Assembly (NCBI RefSeq): GCF_002994745.2
Contig: NC_037093.1
Span: 45,736,384-45,800,383 of the forward strand
DNA length: 64,000 nucleotides
Origin: Rosa chinensis
Lineage: Eukaryota; Streptophyta; Magnoliopsida; Rosales; Rosaceae
Direction: 5' to 3'
In this document: positions 1-9,770 of the stretch, one piece after another
Position numbering within the stretch: the first letter of the stretch is position 1
Layout: each line of letters starts with the position of its first letter
The notes under the pieces: model-generated
Seen by the model: only the letters and a program-made list of their open reading frames with translations
Told to the model about the DNA's origin: nothing
Databases searched by the model: none
Position numbers and translations under genes: made by a program

Positions 1-389
1 ATGGACTGTATGCGAAGAGCTTCTGAATTATATTCAGCAACAGACTTGAAGTCAGCAAAGCGCAGATTATTCCATTGAACCTTCAAGTCAGGGAGGAGGG
101 AATCTTGGACATTGCCAAAGCGCTCTTCTAGCGCTACCCATAGCTCTCTTGCATCCTTGATCGACATATACTCTAATCTGAGTGCCTTGTCCATATGGCG
201 TCGCATCAAGATAACTGCTTGAGCATGCTTTGTAGATGTTCGGTTGAACTCAATATCCGGGTTAGGTGCCTGGATTATGGGTAATATTCCCTTTGAAGTG
301 AGATGGTTCTCAACATCGGTTACCCAGCTGTGGTAATCCGAGCCTGTTGAGTCAAGCATGGGAAAGTCGAGTCTAGGTTCATTCGACAT
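1..389 (-). CDS. Ty1/copia-type gag N-terminus (partial, runs off left edge)
   Basis: The minus strand reads an open frame from an ATG at 389 to the window edge, about 129 residues. It starts MSNEPRLDFPMLDSTGSDYH and contains the plant copia gag pattern: a tryptophan after the SDYHSW motif, then MRRHMDKALRLEYM, ELWVALEERFG and LPDLKVQWNNLRF. This is the UBN2/DUF4219-type gag of plant Ty1/copia retrotransposons, which packages element RNA into virus-like particles. No stop or frameshift is seen in the visible part. It is the first coding region downstream of the LTR at 1460-1638, about 1.07 kb away. Pol would lie beyond the window, so whether the element is autonomous cannot be judged. Identification rests on remembered family patterns. 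Confidence 0.8.
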   Translation of the reverse strand, partial: MSNEPRLDFPMLDSTGSDYHSWVTDVENHLTSKGILPIIQAPNPDIEFNRTSTKHAQAVILMRRHMDKALRLEYMSIKDARELWVALEERFGNVQDSLLPDLKVQWNNLRFADFKSVAEYNSEALRIQS

Positions 390-1445
390 CCTGAAAATAA
401 GAAGAGAAGATATATTAGTTTCGGAGCTAAACTTCCACGAAAACTAAAATAATAAGATTTCCGAGCTATGCTACCAAGAAATCAATTTCCAAGAATCTCT
501 TTTGGATTAGACCAACAATGATGTTTTAGTATGGTCACAATTTGATGCTTACGGAAGCTCGTAGTCCAATCATTGTGAACGCTCTTAGTTCATACGAACA
601 TTCTTAGTTCGTTTAATTATGAACACTCTTAGTTCGTTAAGCGTGAATCCCCACAATTCCGCTTTGTTAAATATCAAACTCATTTGGCAACATATATTCC
701 AATATTTGCATAAAATAAATGGAATTTAAATACAAGAAAGCAGGAACTTTAATTATAAAAACTTACGTGATTATTCTTGGTTTGAAGACACGCGCGTATT
801 GATGCAGGCGTGTAGTTGGAATCTGGTCGGAAATTGGCAGTTGGTGGCTGCCCTTCTCCCTTCTCCTTTTTTTTTTTTCTTCCCCTTTTTTTTCTTCTTT
901 TTTTCTTCCTTCGTTTTTTTTTCTTCCTTCCTTCTTTTTTCTTTCCGGTCCCAAGCCCGCTCCTCCCCTTTCCTTTCCCTTTTTTTTTCTTCTTTTTTTT
1001 CTTTGGCCGGGTCCCTCTTTTTTTTCGGTTTCTTCGTCTCTTTTCCTCTTCTGGTCTTCCTTTGTTCTTCCTCCTCTGTTCTGTAGATAGAAGGTGCTGG
1101 TGCCGGAGTCGACGCTGCAAATCGGAGGTATGAGATGCTGGGCTGCGGCGGGGGCGTGCTGCAGTGGGCGGCAGGCTTGTGTGCAGCGCGGAGGTGCAGG
1201 GTGAGCGGCAGGAGACGGTGGCTGGAGCTGCAAGGCGGGTTGGAGGGAGGCGAGGCCGAGTGTGCTCGGGCTGGTGCAGGTGGGTGCGACTGGTTCGGCA
1301 GGAGGCTGGGCTGCAGTTCGGAGGCCGGTGAGGCTGAGGTTCGGCCTCTCCCCTTTTTTTTTGTTGTTTTGTTTTGGGTTGGCTTTGTTTTGGGTTGGCG
1401 GCAGAGAGAAAAGTTTTTTTCTTTTTCTGAAGCTAGGGTTAGAAC
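390..1445 (-). other. Untranslated leader of the copia element, with purine-rich tract
   Basis: Between the primer-binding site and gag lies about 1.06 kb without a convincing gene. On the element strand, 860-1080 is almost pure purine (pyrimidine-rich on the plus strand), and 1130-1350 is GC-rich. At 560-640 there is a short degenerate repeat built on the word cttagttcgtt. Several open frames cross this stretch in three phases, but they are low-complexity Lys/Arg or Phe/Ser translations and one runs through the LTR itself, so I treat them as chance. Confidence 0.5.
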
Positions 1446-1459
1446 TCGTGCTGATAACG
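1446..1459 (-). other. Primer-binding site matching the anticodon arm of tRNA-Ile
   Basis: Directly next to the LTR end, with no gap, the plus strand reads TCGTGCTGATAACG. Plant tRNA-Ile(AAU) as I remember it carries TCGTGCTAATAACG around its anticodon. The only difference is G for A at the wobble position, which is what reverse transcription of inosine would give. There is no TGG expected for priming from a tRNA 3' CCA end. The inference is that the primer is a tRNA half ending near nucleotide 39-40, as known for Drosophila copia with tRNA-iMet. Confidence 0.55.
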
Positions 1460-1638
1460 TGTTGTAGGAGAATAGAATTGTGTTTATTATTGATAATAGG
1501 AGCCCTTTATATAGGGAGTTTACAGAGTACACAAAAGGTAACAGAATCGGAATACAATTAGTATACCTAGGGTACTTTCCTATTACAACTCTAAACCCTA
1601 GTTTGAAGAGGCACACATTATGTCGATATCCTTCAACA
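1460..1638 (-). mobile_element. 5' LTR of the copia element (179 bp)
   Basis: The segment begins TGTTG and ends CAACA, a 5-bp terminal inverted repeat typical of LTRs. On the minus strand it contains the TATA-like motif TATATAAAGG at about 1506-1515, set to start transcription toward the primer-binding site and gag. The other LTR is outside the window, so the 5-bp target duplication (predicted tattt at 1639-1643) cannot be confirmed. The LTR is short for a copia element. Confidence 0.7.
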
Positions 1639-1805
1639 TATTTGAAGGCCTAAAACATCTTTTTATTTTTATTTTTGCTCCCTCTCACTTTCGCATATAC
1701 CAGAACCTCATATATATATATATATATATATATATAACCATAACCATATATATATGATCAAACAAAACTTTATTTAAAAACGTTCAACAACTTTTTATTC
1801 CTCTC
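1639..1805. other. AT-rich spacer with (TA)n microsatellite
   Basis: Flanking DNA between the copia LTR and the Myb/SANT-like gene. A pure TA dinucleotide run lies at about 1709-1736. Nothing else recognised. Confidence 0.5.
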
Positions 1806-2654
1806 TCATTCTCTCTTTGCGTAGATCAAGTTGCCTCTTTTCCCTTTCAATTCTTTCGTGTCAAGTTGACAATTTGCTCGCTTCTTTCCTATCTCTTTGG
1901 TAACTTGAGCTAACTGTGGACTTTCATTAGGGTCAAACTCCTCAGAATCAAGATTATCTTCCAACTCAATAACTTCATCCATTGGAGCTTGGCCGTTTTG
2001 AGGTGGTGGTAGATCAAATGAATGTGCCCAAGCATATTTACCGGTAGCTACAGCACCATTGAACATCATATCTAACTTTGCCTCCATCTCAGGATTGATG
2101 CCTCGAACACGCAATTTTGCATATTTCGGATTTATCTATATTTCATAAAGATAATAGTTAGCATGGAGACATAATACTATCAATATAAAAATAAACAACC
2201 TAAAACAGTTGACACTTTTAGTGCTCTTAAATTTCTTGATGCATACCTGTATTTTATTTCTCCACCATTCTTCTGATGCATCGACAGTATTTTTAGTGGG
2301 ATTCCAACCAAGGCCAATATCCTTTTCGATTAGATCTTTCCATATTTTCCATTCTTTTTTCAGTAAATCCCACTTGTTCTTCAATTGTGATTTGTCATAA
2401 TTATTTCCAGTCTCTGCATGAAAGTTTGCAACCAAACTAGCCCATCCTTCTTTATTAAAGTGAGTACCAGGCCTCTGTCCTTTTCCAACTTCCTTGATAC
2501 ATAAGTCACAAAATATGGCTACTGTTTGAGGATTCCAGCTAGCAGATTTAGTTCCAGTTTGCCCATTTTCAAGATTGATCGTCTCTGTGCTATTATCACT
2601 AGTAATCTTCTTCCTTCCTATCTTTATTAAAGAAGAACAAAGTTTATACACCAA
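1806..2654 (-). CDS. Myb/SANT-like DNA-binding domain protein, 2 exons visible
   Basis: Exon 2247-2654 encodes a Myb/SANT-like (PF12776 type) domain: SASWNPQTVAIFCDLC, then HFNKEGWASLVANF, KSQLKNKWDLLKKEWKIWK and a final WWRNKIQ. The donor is CAG/GTATGC at 2247/2246. The acceptor at 2135 restores the frame as NKIQ-INPKYAKLRVRGINPEMEAKLDMMF, the usual linker after this domain, and the last exon ends at a TGA at 1806-1808. The C-terminus is acidic and then basic (KELKGKRG). Such proteins include L10-interacting Myb proteins and the DNA-binding partner encoded by PIF/Harbinger transposons; I cannot tell which. The start is uncertain: ATG at 2654 is possible, but an acceptor near 2617 (AAAGATAG) suggests an upstream exon. 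Confidence 0.65.
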
Positions 2655-3690
2655 TATACTATTTTCAAATTACATACACCTCATAAAACAAAATAAGATA
2701 CCCAAAGAATAAAGAAATCTTAGATCGAACTGTAGCCGAACAATTGCATCAAAGCTATATCAATATATATAAATGCTTAGAACTGTAGCCAACAAATTAA
2801 AAAACAAAAACCACGTCCATATGAAAAGCTACTGTAAAACATCAATAATGTTGTTATGTTGATAACAGCAATAACATATATTTGGAAGCAATCCTATGAG
2901 CATAAAGTAAAGAAGAACATGATTTATGACTTCCCAGTTATAGCATACATGTATGCCTCCATTGAATTCATCAATGCCTTTATCAAGGCGGTAAAACATG
3001 AGAAAGGCATAGAAACAATACGAAACCAGAAAAGAAAAAAAAAAAACAAGTATTGAAGGTTTGATATCAATAAAACTTTGATTGAGTATTCAGAGAATAC
3101 TACTGACCTATTTGCATAGAAATCACCTCTTCAAATTGGCACCTGCAAATCTGCAATCAACCTTTTTCCCCTTCAATAGATAAATAAATATATCAATTGG
3201 CAAACAAGTTAATGCATCTAAATCCATCCAAGGCATTAGATAGAAACAGAGAGAGATAGCGACAGAGAGAGAGAGAGAGAGAACCTTAATGAAACGTGAT
3301 TGAGAATAACGGCAGAAGGAAGCTTGAGAAGAATGGCAGAAGGAACAAAACCTTTGCAGAGTTTATACAAGAGACAAATCCTAGAATTAAAAGAAGATAA
3401 CGCGCTCATATTTGAGGAGAAAACGAACCGAGCGCGGGAAAATTTGAAGAGAAAACAAAGCAAGCGCGCGTAGATTTGAGGAGAAGACGGAGCAAGCACC
3501 CTCATCAGAATTGGATTTGGCGCTGAAACAACGAGGGTTTTTTAGGATTTCAGAATATTTCATTTAATAATTGAGGTTTTGTGCCGCAACAAATAAAAAA
3601 ACTCAGGTTTGAAAAATTTACCAAACGGGCTGAAAGCCCAAAATGTTAAAAATAAGCAAAAATTAATCCCAAACCACAAGACCAAACTGG
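2655..3690. other. Upstream region of the Myb/SANT-like gene, no gene seen
   Basis: About 1 kb of mostly AT-rich DNA. A (GA)n run lies at about 3262-3281. The 3290-3510 segment is purine-rich on the plus strand with related pieces (gagcgcgggaaaatttgaag and gcgcgcgtagatttgagga), which could be a 5' leader of the gene to the left. The 89-residue open frame here is low complexity and is not supported. Confidence 0.35.
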
Positions 3691-4088
3691 GCCTAACTTT
3701 TTGTCAGAATGTCCGTTTGAGACGCATGATTCCTTTCCAGAATGGGAATGACGAGATCTTCAAGACTCACTTTAGTGAGCCCTATCAGATTTAGGCCAAA
3801 ATGTATCGTCTTAATTATCCGATTCGTGATTTAATATTTTTAGGCTAGTTTTACATTCTTTTTATTTTAGGTTTTCTAGTTTATTTTGGATTTGTTTTGT
3901 TTTAATCCGTGGGCTTTAGGGTTTCATTGTTAGTTGCCCTAGGGTTTCTTTTCCCATATAAGCAACCTTAAACGGCTGCAGAACTTTTTTTTATCATATT
4001 ATCAATCAAAATAAATTGAGAGTTTTCTCTTTTATCTCTGGTGGACTCCAGAACCCTTTTGTTAGGTTTATTGCTGGTAAACCTAGTT
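3691..4088 (+). mobile_element. Inverted, 5'-truncated gypsy LTR fragment (U3-R-U5 part)
   Basis: This plus-oriented segment matches the minus-oriented LTR that follows it. It begins inside U3, runs through the TATA region (cccatataagcaacc) and the R/U5 sequence, and stops after ggtaaacctagtt, about 20 bases short of the normal LTR end. It meets the other LTR head to head at a shared AGTT (4085-4088). Positions 3691-3985 and 4085-4382 are near-perfect inverted repeats around a 99-nt loop made of U5. Confidence 0.75.
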
Positions 4089-4581
4089 CTGCAGCCGTTT
4101 AAGGTTGCTTATATATGGGAAAAGAAACCCTAGGGCAACTAACAATGAAACCCTAAAGCCCACGGATTAAAACAAAACAAATCCAAAATAAACTAGAAAA
4201 CCTAAAATAAAAAGAATGTAAAACTAGCCTAAAAATATTAAATCACGAATCGGATAATTAAGACGATACATTTTGGCCTAAATCTGATAGGGCTCACTAA
4301 AGTGAGTCTTGAAGATCTCGTCGTTCCCATTCTGGAAAGGTATCATGCGTCTCAAATGGACATTCTGGCCAAAAGTTAGTCAAATCTGATTCAAAATCAA
4401 AACCTGACTTTTCGCACGAGAAACCGGAAAAGTCCAAAACCAAATCTTCTTGAATATTCCAGCGGCTAGTAACCTGATTACGCGTGAGTTACCTATTTTC
4501 CAATCGCTCTTCTTGATTCTACACCGCTTCTTTACTTTTATGGTTTTTCGGCTAAACTGGATCCATTCTCGTCCTACATCA
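4085..4581 (-). mobile_element. 3' LTR of gag-only gypsy element, U5 missing
   Basis: This matches the intact LTR at 5585-6198 in the same orientation. On the minus strand it starts TGATGTAGGACGAGAATGG right after the polypurine tract. It ends at the R boundary (agttctgca) instead of continuing into U5. The missing U5 is present on the other strand in the abutting fragment. Confidence 0.8.
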
Positions 4582-4593
4582 TTCTCCTCCCCT
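4582..4593 (-). other. Polypurine tract of the gypsy element
   Basis: On the minus strand AGGGGAGGAGAA directly precedes the TG start of the 3' LTR, the expected position for plus-strand priming. Confidence 0.75.
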
Positions 4594-4723
4594 ATGAAAG
4601 AACTCGCCCTCGAGTTCCTCTTGAATAAAGGACAAGAATAGGTAGACAAAAGACCTAAGAAAAAATTAGACAATTGGACATGTGGATTATTGGCTGGATC
4701 TTCTGCATATTCTGATGACACAA

Positions 4724-5533
4724 TCATGAACCCAACACCATAGATGAGTCTGTTATAGGCACCTTAGTAGATTCTTCACAGCTCTCAAGGTTGTATTCTT
4801 GAATAACATTTGGTTCTGAATGATTTATTTTAGGCTCCAAGACTTCATCATTACAAATAACCATGTCTTTATGAGCAATTTCATCTTTAACCTCTTCTTG
4901 GTCTTCATCCATGAATTCTTGTGAAGCTTCTTCCATTAGAAATTCTTCTGGCTTTTCTTCAATTAAACTATTAATCTCAACAGGCAAAGAAAACTCTTTG
5001 GACTTTAAGTTCTTCTCAAAAGTCGTAGGAGCGTAATTCTTGATCGAAAAATCTCTAGGCAAAATTTTTTCGTTAAGAAGACCTTTCATCTTCCGCCATG
5101 TTTGAACACGCTCTTTTCCTTGCCTCTGACGAGAACTCTGCAATTGATCCCACCAATAAGCAGCATCTTTTTTTAGCTTTCGAGAAACCATCTTAGCCTG
5201 CTTGTATTTTGGAACCTCCATGATCTCAAAGAATCTATCCACTTCAACCTGCCAATCCAAAAAATCCTCCACGCTCATGTGACCAGAAAAGTAAGGAATA
5301 TTAGCCTTGGTCATGAGATCCTCGGAATCATGATTAGTATCACCTCCACCACCACGTGGAGCTCTAGCACGTTGTCCTTCCCAGCCTCTGTTACAGTTGT
5401 TGTTGTTTCTTCCTTCCAACAACCCACGAAATTCTGCCACTTGAGTGTTCATGGCAGCAATCTGAGCATTCATCTGAGCGGTAAGGGCATCCAAATCAGC
5501 TCTTGTAATTGGGGCAGTACGTTTGTCACCCAT
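4724..5533 (-). CDS. Ty3/gypsy gag-like protein of a gag-only element (269 aa)
   Basis: I choose the ATG at 5533 (MGDKRTAPITRADLDALT), just inside the primer-binding site; the open frame extends upstream only into the LTR. Residues about 15-40 form a heptad-like stretch (MNAQIAAMNTQVAEF). Residues about 79-162 match the retrotransposon gag domain: IPYFSGHMSVEDFLDW, VDRFFEIMEVP, KKDAAYWWDQL, TWRKMKGLL and ILPRDF. After LPRDF the normal gypsy continuation is missing and an acidic tail with many Glu and Asp residues follows to the stop at 4724. No zinc knuckle, protease, reverse transcriptase or integrase is present between gag and the polypurine tract. The element therefore looks non-autonomous, like described LTR elements that keep only gag. 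The frame is intact, which suggests youth or selection. Confidence 0.75.
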   Translation of the reverse strand: MGDKRTAPITRADLDALTAQMNAQIAAMNTQVAEFRGLLEGRNNNNCNRGWEGQRARAPRGGGGDTNHDSEDLMTKANIPYFSGHMSVEDFLDWQVEVDRFFEIMEVPKYKQAKMVSRKLKKDAAYWWDQLQSSRQRQGKERVQTWRKMKGLLNEKILPRDFSIKNYAPTTFEKNLKSKEFSLPVEINSLIEEKPEEFLMEEASQEFMDEDQEEVKDEIAHKDMVICNDEVLEPKINHSEPNVIQEYNLESCEESTKVPITDSSMVLGS

Positions 5534-5570
5534 GGATAATCGAGGTAAATAAGAGAGATAGGAAAGACCT

Positions 5571-5582
5571 GCTCTGATACCA
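5571..5582 (-). other. Primer-binding site, initiator tRNA-Met type
   Basis: The minus strand reads TGGTATCAGAGC two bases inside the LTR end, the classic plant sequence complementary to the 3' end of initiator tRNA-Met. Confidence 0.9.
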
Positions 5583-5584
5583 CC

Positions 5585-6198
5585 TGACGCAGTCGGATTG
5601 ATAACTAGGTTTACCAGCAATAAACCTAACAAAAGCGTTCTGGAGTCCACCAGAGATAAAAGAGAAAACTCTCAATTTTGATTGATAATATGATAAAAAA
5701 AAGTTCTGCAACCGTTTAAGGTTGCTTATATATGGGAAAAGAAACCCTAGGGCAACTAACAATGAAACCCTAAAGCCCACGGATTAAAACAAAACAAATC
5801 CAAAATAAACTAGAAAACCTAAAATAAAAAGAATGTAAAACTAGCCTAAAAATATTAAATCACGAATCGGATAATTAAGACGATACATTTTGGCCCAAAT
5901 CTGATAGGGCTCACTAAAGTGAGTCTTGAAGATCTCGTCGTTCCCATTCTAGAAAGGTATCATGCGTCTCAAACTGACATTTTGGCCAAAAGTTAGTCAA
6001 ATCTGATTCAAAATCAAAACCTGACTTTTCGCACGAGAAACCGAAAAAGTCTAAAACCAAATCTTCTTGAATATTCCAGCGGCTAGTAACCTGATTACGC
6101 GTGAGTTACCTATTTTCCAATCGCTCTTCTTGATTCTACACCGCTTCTTTACTTTTATGGTTTTTCAGCTAAACTGGGTCCATTCTCATCCTACATCA
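5585..6198 (-). mobile_element. Intact 5' LTR of the gag-only gypsy element (614 bp)
   Basis: On the minus strand it starts TGATGTAGG (6198) and ends CTGCGTCA (5585), two bases before the primer-binding site. A TATA motif (TATATAAG on the minus strand, about 5729-5736) lies upstream of the R region. The left LTR shares this sequence apart from its missing U5. Point differences between the two (for example cgtcc/catcc near the start) show they are not brand new. Confidence 0.85.
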
Positions 6199-7873
6199 CA
6201 ATCACAAGCTGACAAAACCCAGATAAAGGAGACGAGGAGAAGAAGAAGGGATCTGCTAAAGAGGCAGCCATTTGGTCACTGATGTGTGTTTGTGTGATAC
6301 GAAGCTTTACCAGAATCAAAAAGGTTTCTCTCTCTCTCTCTCTCTCTCTGTGCAACATGGTTTACAAATTTCACAGAGAAATTGATAAAGCCATGAAGGA
6401 TTTGGTTGTGTATTGTGTTTGTGAACTGTGATTCGGTTGTGTATTGTGTTTGTGAACTGCGATTCCATGGATGTTGGGATTTCTTGGGTTATGGTTTGAG
6501 TTAGTGGGTGGTGGAGGAGGCGGAGGAAGTGGAGGAGTTGGTACCGGTGCTGTGATTTGGGTGGAATTCTTGAATTTCGGTTTGACTGAGAGAGTGAGAG
6601 TGAATTTGGGTTGAAATGACGCAATTACCCTTCAGGTATTGCCACGTGGCTGGGCTCTTAACACTGTTATGGACGGCGTGTACCATTCTTGAGTCGGGCT
6701 TCAAACTTGGGGTACCAAAGTGATAGTTTTGCATAGTTGGGTACTGAAGTTAGGAGTCGGCCTAAGTTCGGGTACTGTTTGAAATATTTTCTCTTATGAT
6801 TATTATCTATCTAATAATATTCATTTTCAATTGACCTAAAAAAGTAAAAAAAAAAAATTAAAATAACTTCCTTATCTAAAAGGAAGACGTGATGATCAAA
6901 CTAAGCAATCTATAACTCTGCAAATTCAATAGTTCACAGATGCATAGAAAGAGGTGGATGATTATAAATACCCAGCCTTGAAAAACTAAACAATTTTTTT
7001 TTTAGAAGAGAAAAAAAAATTAAACATAACTAAAACAAGTTATGTAATCTAACTAAGATGACATTCATCTTTAAAAATTAGAAGCATCGACCTTCAATTC
7101 TTCAACTATTGATTAAGGCACTTGAGGAAGGGTGCGGAAGATGCCGATGCAGTAAGAATTCTTGGCTTTGCATCGGAGGCTGGAGGAATAGTAAAGTGTC
7201 TTTGCATGATTTGCCCTTCTTTGATAGTTTTATCAGATTCTTGTCTATAATTTTGTCATTGTGTTTGCTTTTATTCATGATTTTATGGCTATAGCTATGG
7301 CGGCTATGGCGGGTCATCTTCACTGTGGAGGACTCTGGAGGTGTTCTATCAAAATAAAAATTTTAATTATTGATTTTTATTTTAAATGAAAAAGAATAAA
7401 ATAGGAAGACATGTGAGAAATTATTAGGATTAAGATGAAGATGTGGCACATGCCACCTTATTTGGTATAGTTTTTTTGTATAACATTTTGGGATCTTAAA
7501 CATTTTTCAATCTAATTTGGTAGCTGAGTCATAAAACCTCAATTAACAAAAAAAATCATACGGACTACGTCTAATATGGGATGTAAGTTTTGGACTTGGA
7601 TCAAGTTAACTCTTAAAAAAAAAGTTTAGTATAAATATCAAGGGTTGAAATCATCTTAAAAATTTTCATATAGTGGTACTTTTTGAAACACGAAGTATTT
7701 AACATAGAGTGTTGCTATTGGGACATCCAAATATGCTCATTTGACCTCACTCTATTATAAATTATTAAATCACATATATAACCTACTATAAAATTATTAT
7801 TAAGGACAATAATTATACCAAAAAAAATATTATATTTATTTTCTCAAGACTTTCCAATTCAATAATATTGGAT

Positions 7874-7913
<40 letters not shown>

Positions 7914-8700
7914 ATAAGAATTAAAACTATGATTAAGATCATGTGACATAAAAATATATGATATACATATTGGTGAAGGAAAACAAAATAAATATAACTA
8001 AATCTAAGTCTATCCATTATATATGTAAAAAAAAAATTTGAGCTAGCAATTAAAAAAACTAAACAAATATTTAAATAATTAATCATGATGTACATAAAAT
8101 AGAGAAAATAAAATAAACAATAAGAAAAAATGATTTTTTTTTTTTGCATAGTTAAAAAAAAAACCACAGAATAGTTCATGTTATTTTCTTGTTGATTAGA
8201 AATTAAAAAAAATATTAGAAATTAAATTTTAAAATTCAATACCTTTGTTGAGACAAAAAAATTCGAAAGTCCAATTACATTAACCCCCATAAATGGCTGG
8301 TCGTGGTCTCTGTCAATAAAAGTTGGAGGCCAAAGCAATTGATACATATTTATTTGGCCACCAGTTCAATAAAGCAATTTAATTTAAATTGTTTGATCGG
8401 AGGAGTCCAAAGCAAAAGAGACGGGAGGTATTCAAATTCATATGGATGCATGAGCCAATTAGCTTGACGTGAACTAAAGGCAACAAATTTTGGATAATAT
8501 CTACCTCTTACAAACTCGAGACCGAGTCAAGGTGAAAGATATTTGCACCTATCCAAAGTTTGAATAAACAAAGAAACTACCAGCTCAAAGCTTCAAACGT
8601 GAAAATTGGAGTTTTGTTGCTGTACGTTGTGATCATCTTCAAAGTAACAAATCGTAACTTCAAGTTTGAATTCAAATTGCAAGCTATCCTTATCTTTAGC
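6199..8700. other. Anonymous, mostly AT-rich DNA; no supported gene
   Basis: A (CT)n run lies at about 6328-6349. A tandem repeat built on ggttgtgtattgtgtttgtg lies at about 6404-6462. A TG-rich stretch with ggtaccaaagtg and gggtactg near 6700-6780 recalls ends of Mutator-type MITEs, but I found no partner end. An (AT)n run lies at about 7877-7911. Short open frames at 6316-6734, 7102-7323 and 7859-8179 are unrecognised and low complexity. Confidence 0.4.
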
Positions 8701-9770
8701 CAACCGTTTGGGTTCCTAGCTGCCTATAAAAAGGCTCGACCTCAAGCAGCAGAGGAGGCGAGAGGGGAGCAGAAGCAGAAAAGGCTGGAGAGAAGACACA
8801 CAGGAAATACATCGACAAAGAGACGAAGCCCTGCTGCAGAGAAGAGAAGTGTTCAGCAATTTTAAGGAGGAGCTGACAAGCCAACGACGAAAAGGCTGGG
8901 GCCTCTCTGATCCACCAATGCTACTTCGTTTTTTCTGTGCAGCATCTCTTGTCACTGGAGCTATGGAGATCCCCGAACGGTCGCAATCTCGTATATGATA
9001 CATGTGTATCCACGAGTGTATGACCAATCGGTGGAATGTCATGTCATCTGTCACCACCATGGAGCTATGGAGATCCCCGAACGGTCGCAATCTTGTATAC
9101 GATACATGTGTATCCACGAGTGTATGACCAATCGGTGGAATGTCATGTCATCTGTTCTGCAAACCAACAACGGTCACCACCAAAAGTCTTCTACCTCCTG
9201 CCTTCCTTTCCACCGCAACAAAACAGATGGCCTTGCACGACTTGCAAAACAAGCCACACAAAGAACAGACTAGCAGCCTGCAAGCAAGGAGGAAAGGAAA
9301 TCAGAAACTTGAGACTAAGCTGAGGATACAGAAGTTTGTTCACTTCTCCACAAGAAATCAGGACTCACTTCCTCCATCTAATCCCAGCAAGGAAATGGCT
9401 TTCGCTGTCAAAGTTCCTGCCTGAACTTGCTGTCGAAGTCCATGCCTGCACTTGTACCTGCAGCGTTCACAAGAGGCTCCATCAGACAACGAATTCTGAA
9501 GCATGGCAAAAAGAACTTGGTCTGGAAGGAAAAGAAGGAGAAGATGACAATCTGAAGCCAGAGGGTGCTATGCTGCAGCTTTGTTCTATTTAAAGCTAGA
9601 AAGGAACAAGGAACAAGGCACTCCCCAAATTCATACGACATGCAAGTCCAACACCAATGTCCACTACGTGGACTCTTCTCAGTCAAAAGAAAACAAAAGC
9701 AATATTTAAAATATAATGCAAGGCTGATAATCTACCTTGATGATATAATAATTAATCATGGTAGAAGAAG
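8701..9770 (+). repeat. Probable retroelement-derived region with TATA box and 104-bp tandem repeat
   Basis: A good TATA motif (ctataaaaaggc, about 8724-8735) is followed by a purine-rich leader-like stretch. A 104-bp unit beginning tggagctatggagatcc occurs at 8956-9059 and again at 9060-9155 with only a few differences. Overlapping open frames in all three phases show no recognisable domain. The GC content and TATA-plus-leader layout suggest an LTR or related promoter remnant. No boundaries were found. Confidence 0.35.

Noticed and set aside
771..1616. 281-codon minus-strand open frame rich in Lys, Arg, Glu and Ser
   Set aside because: It runs through the LTR, the primer site and the purine tract; overlapping frames in other phases are equally open. 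Low complexity, not a gene.
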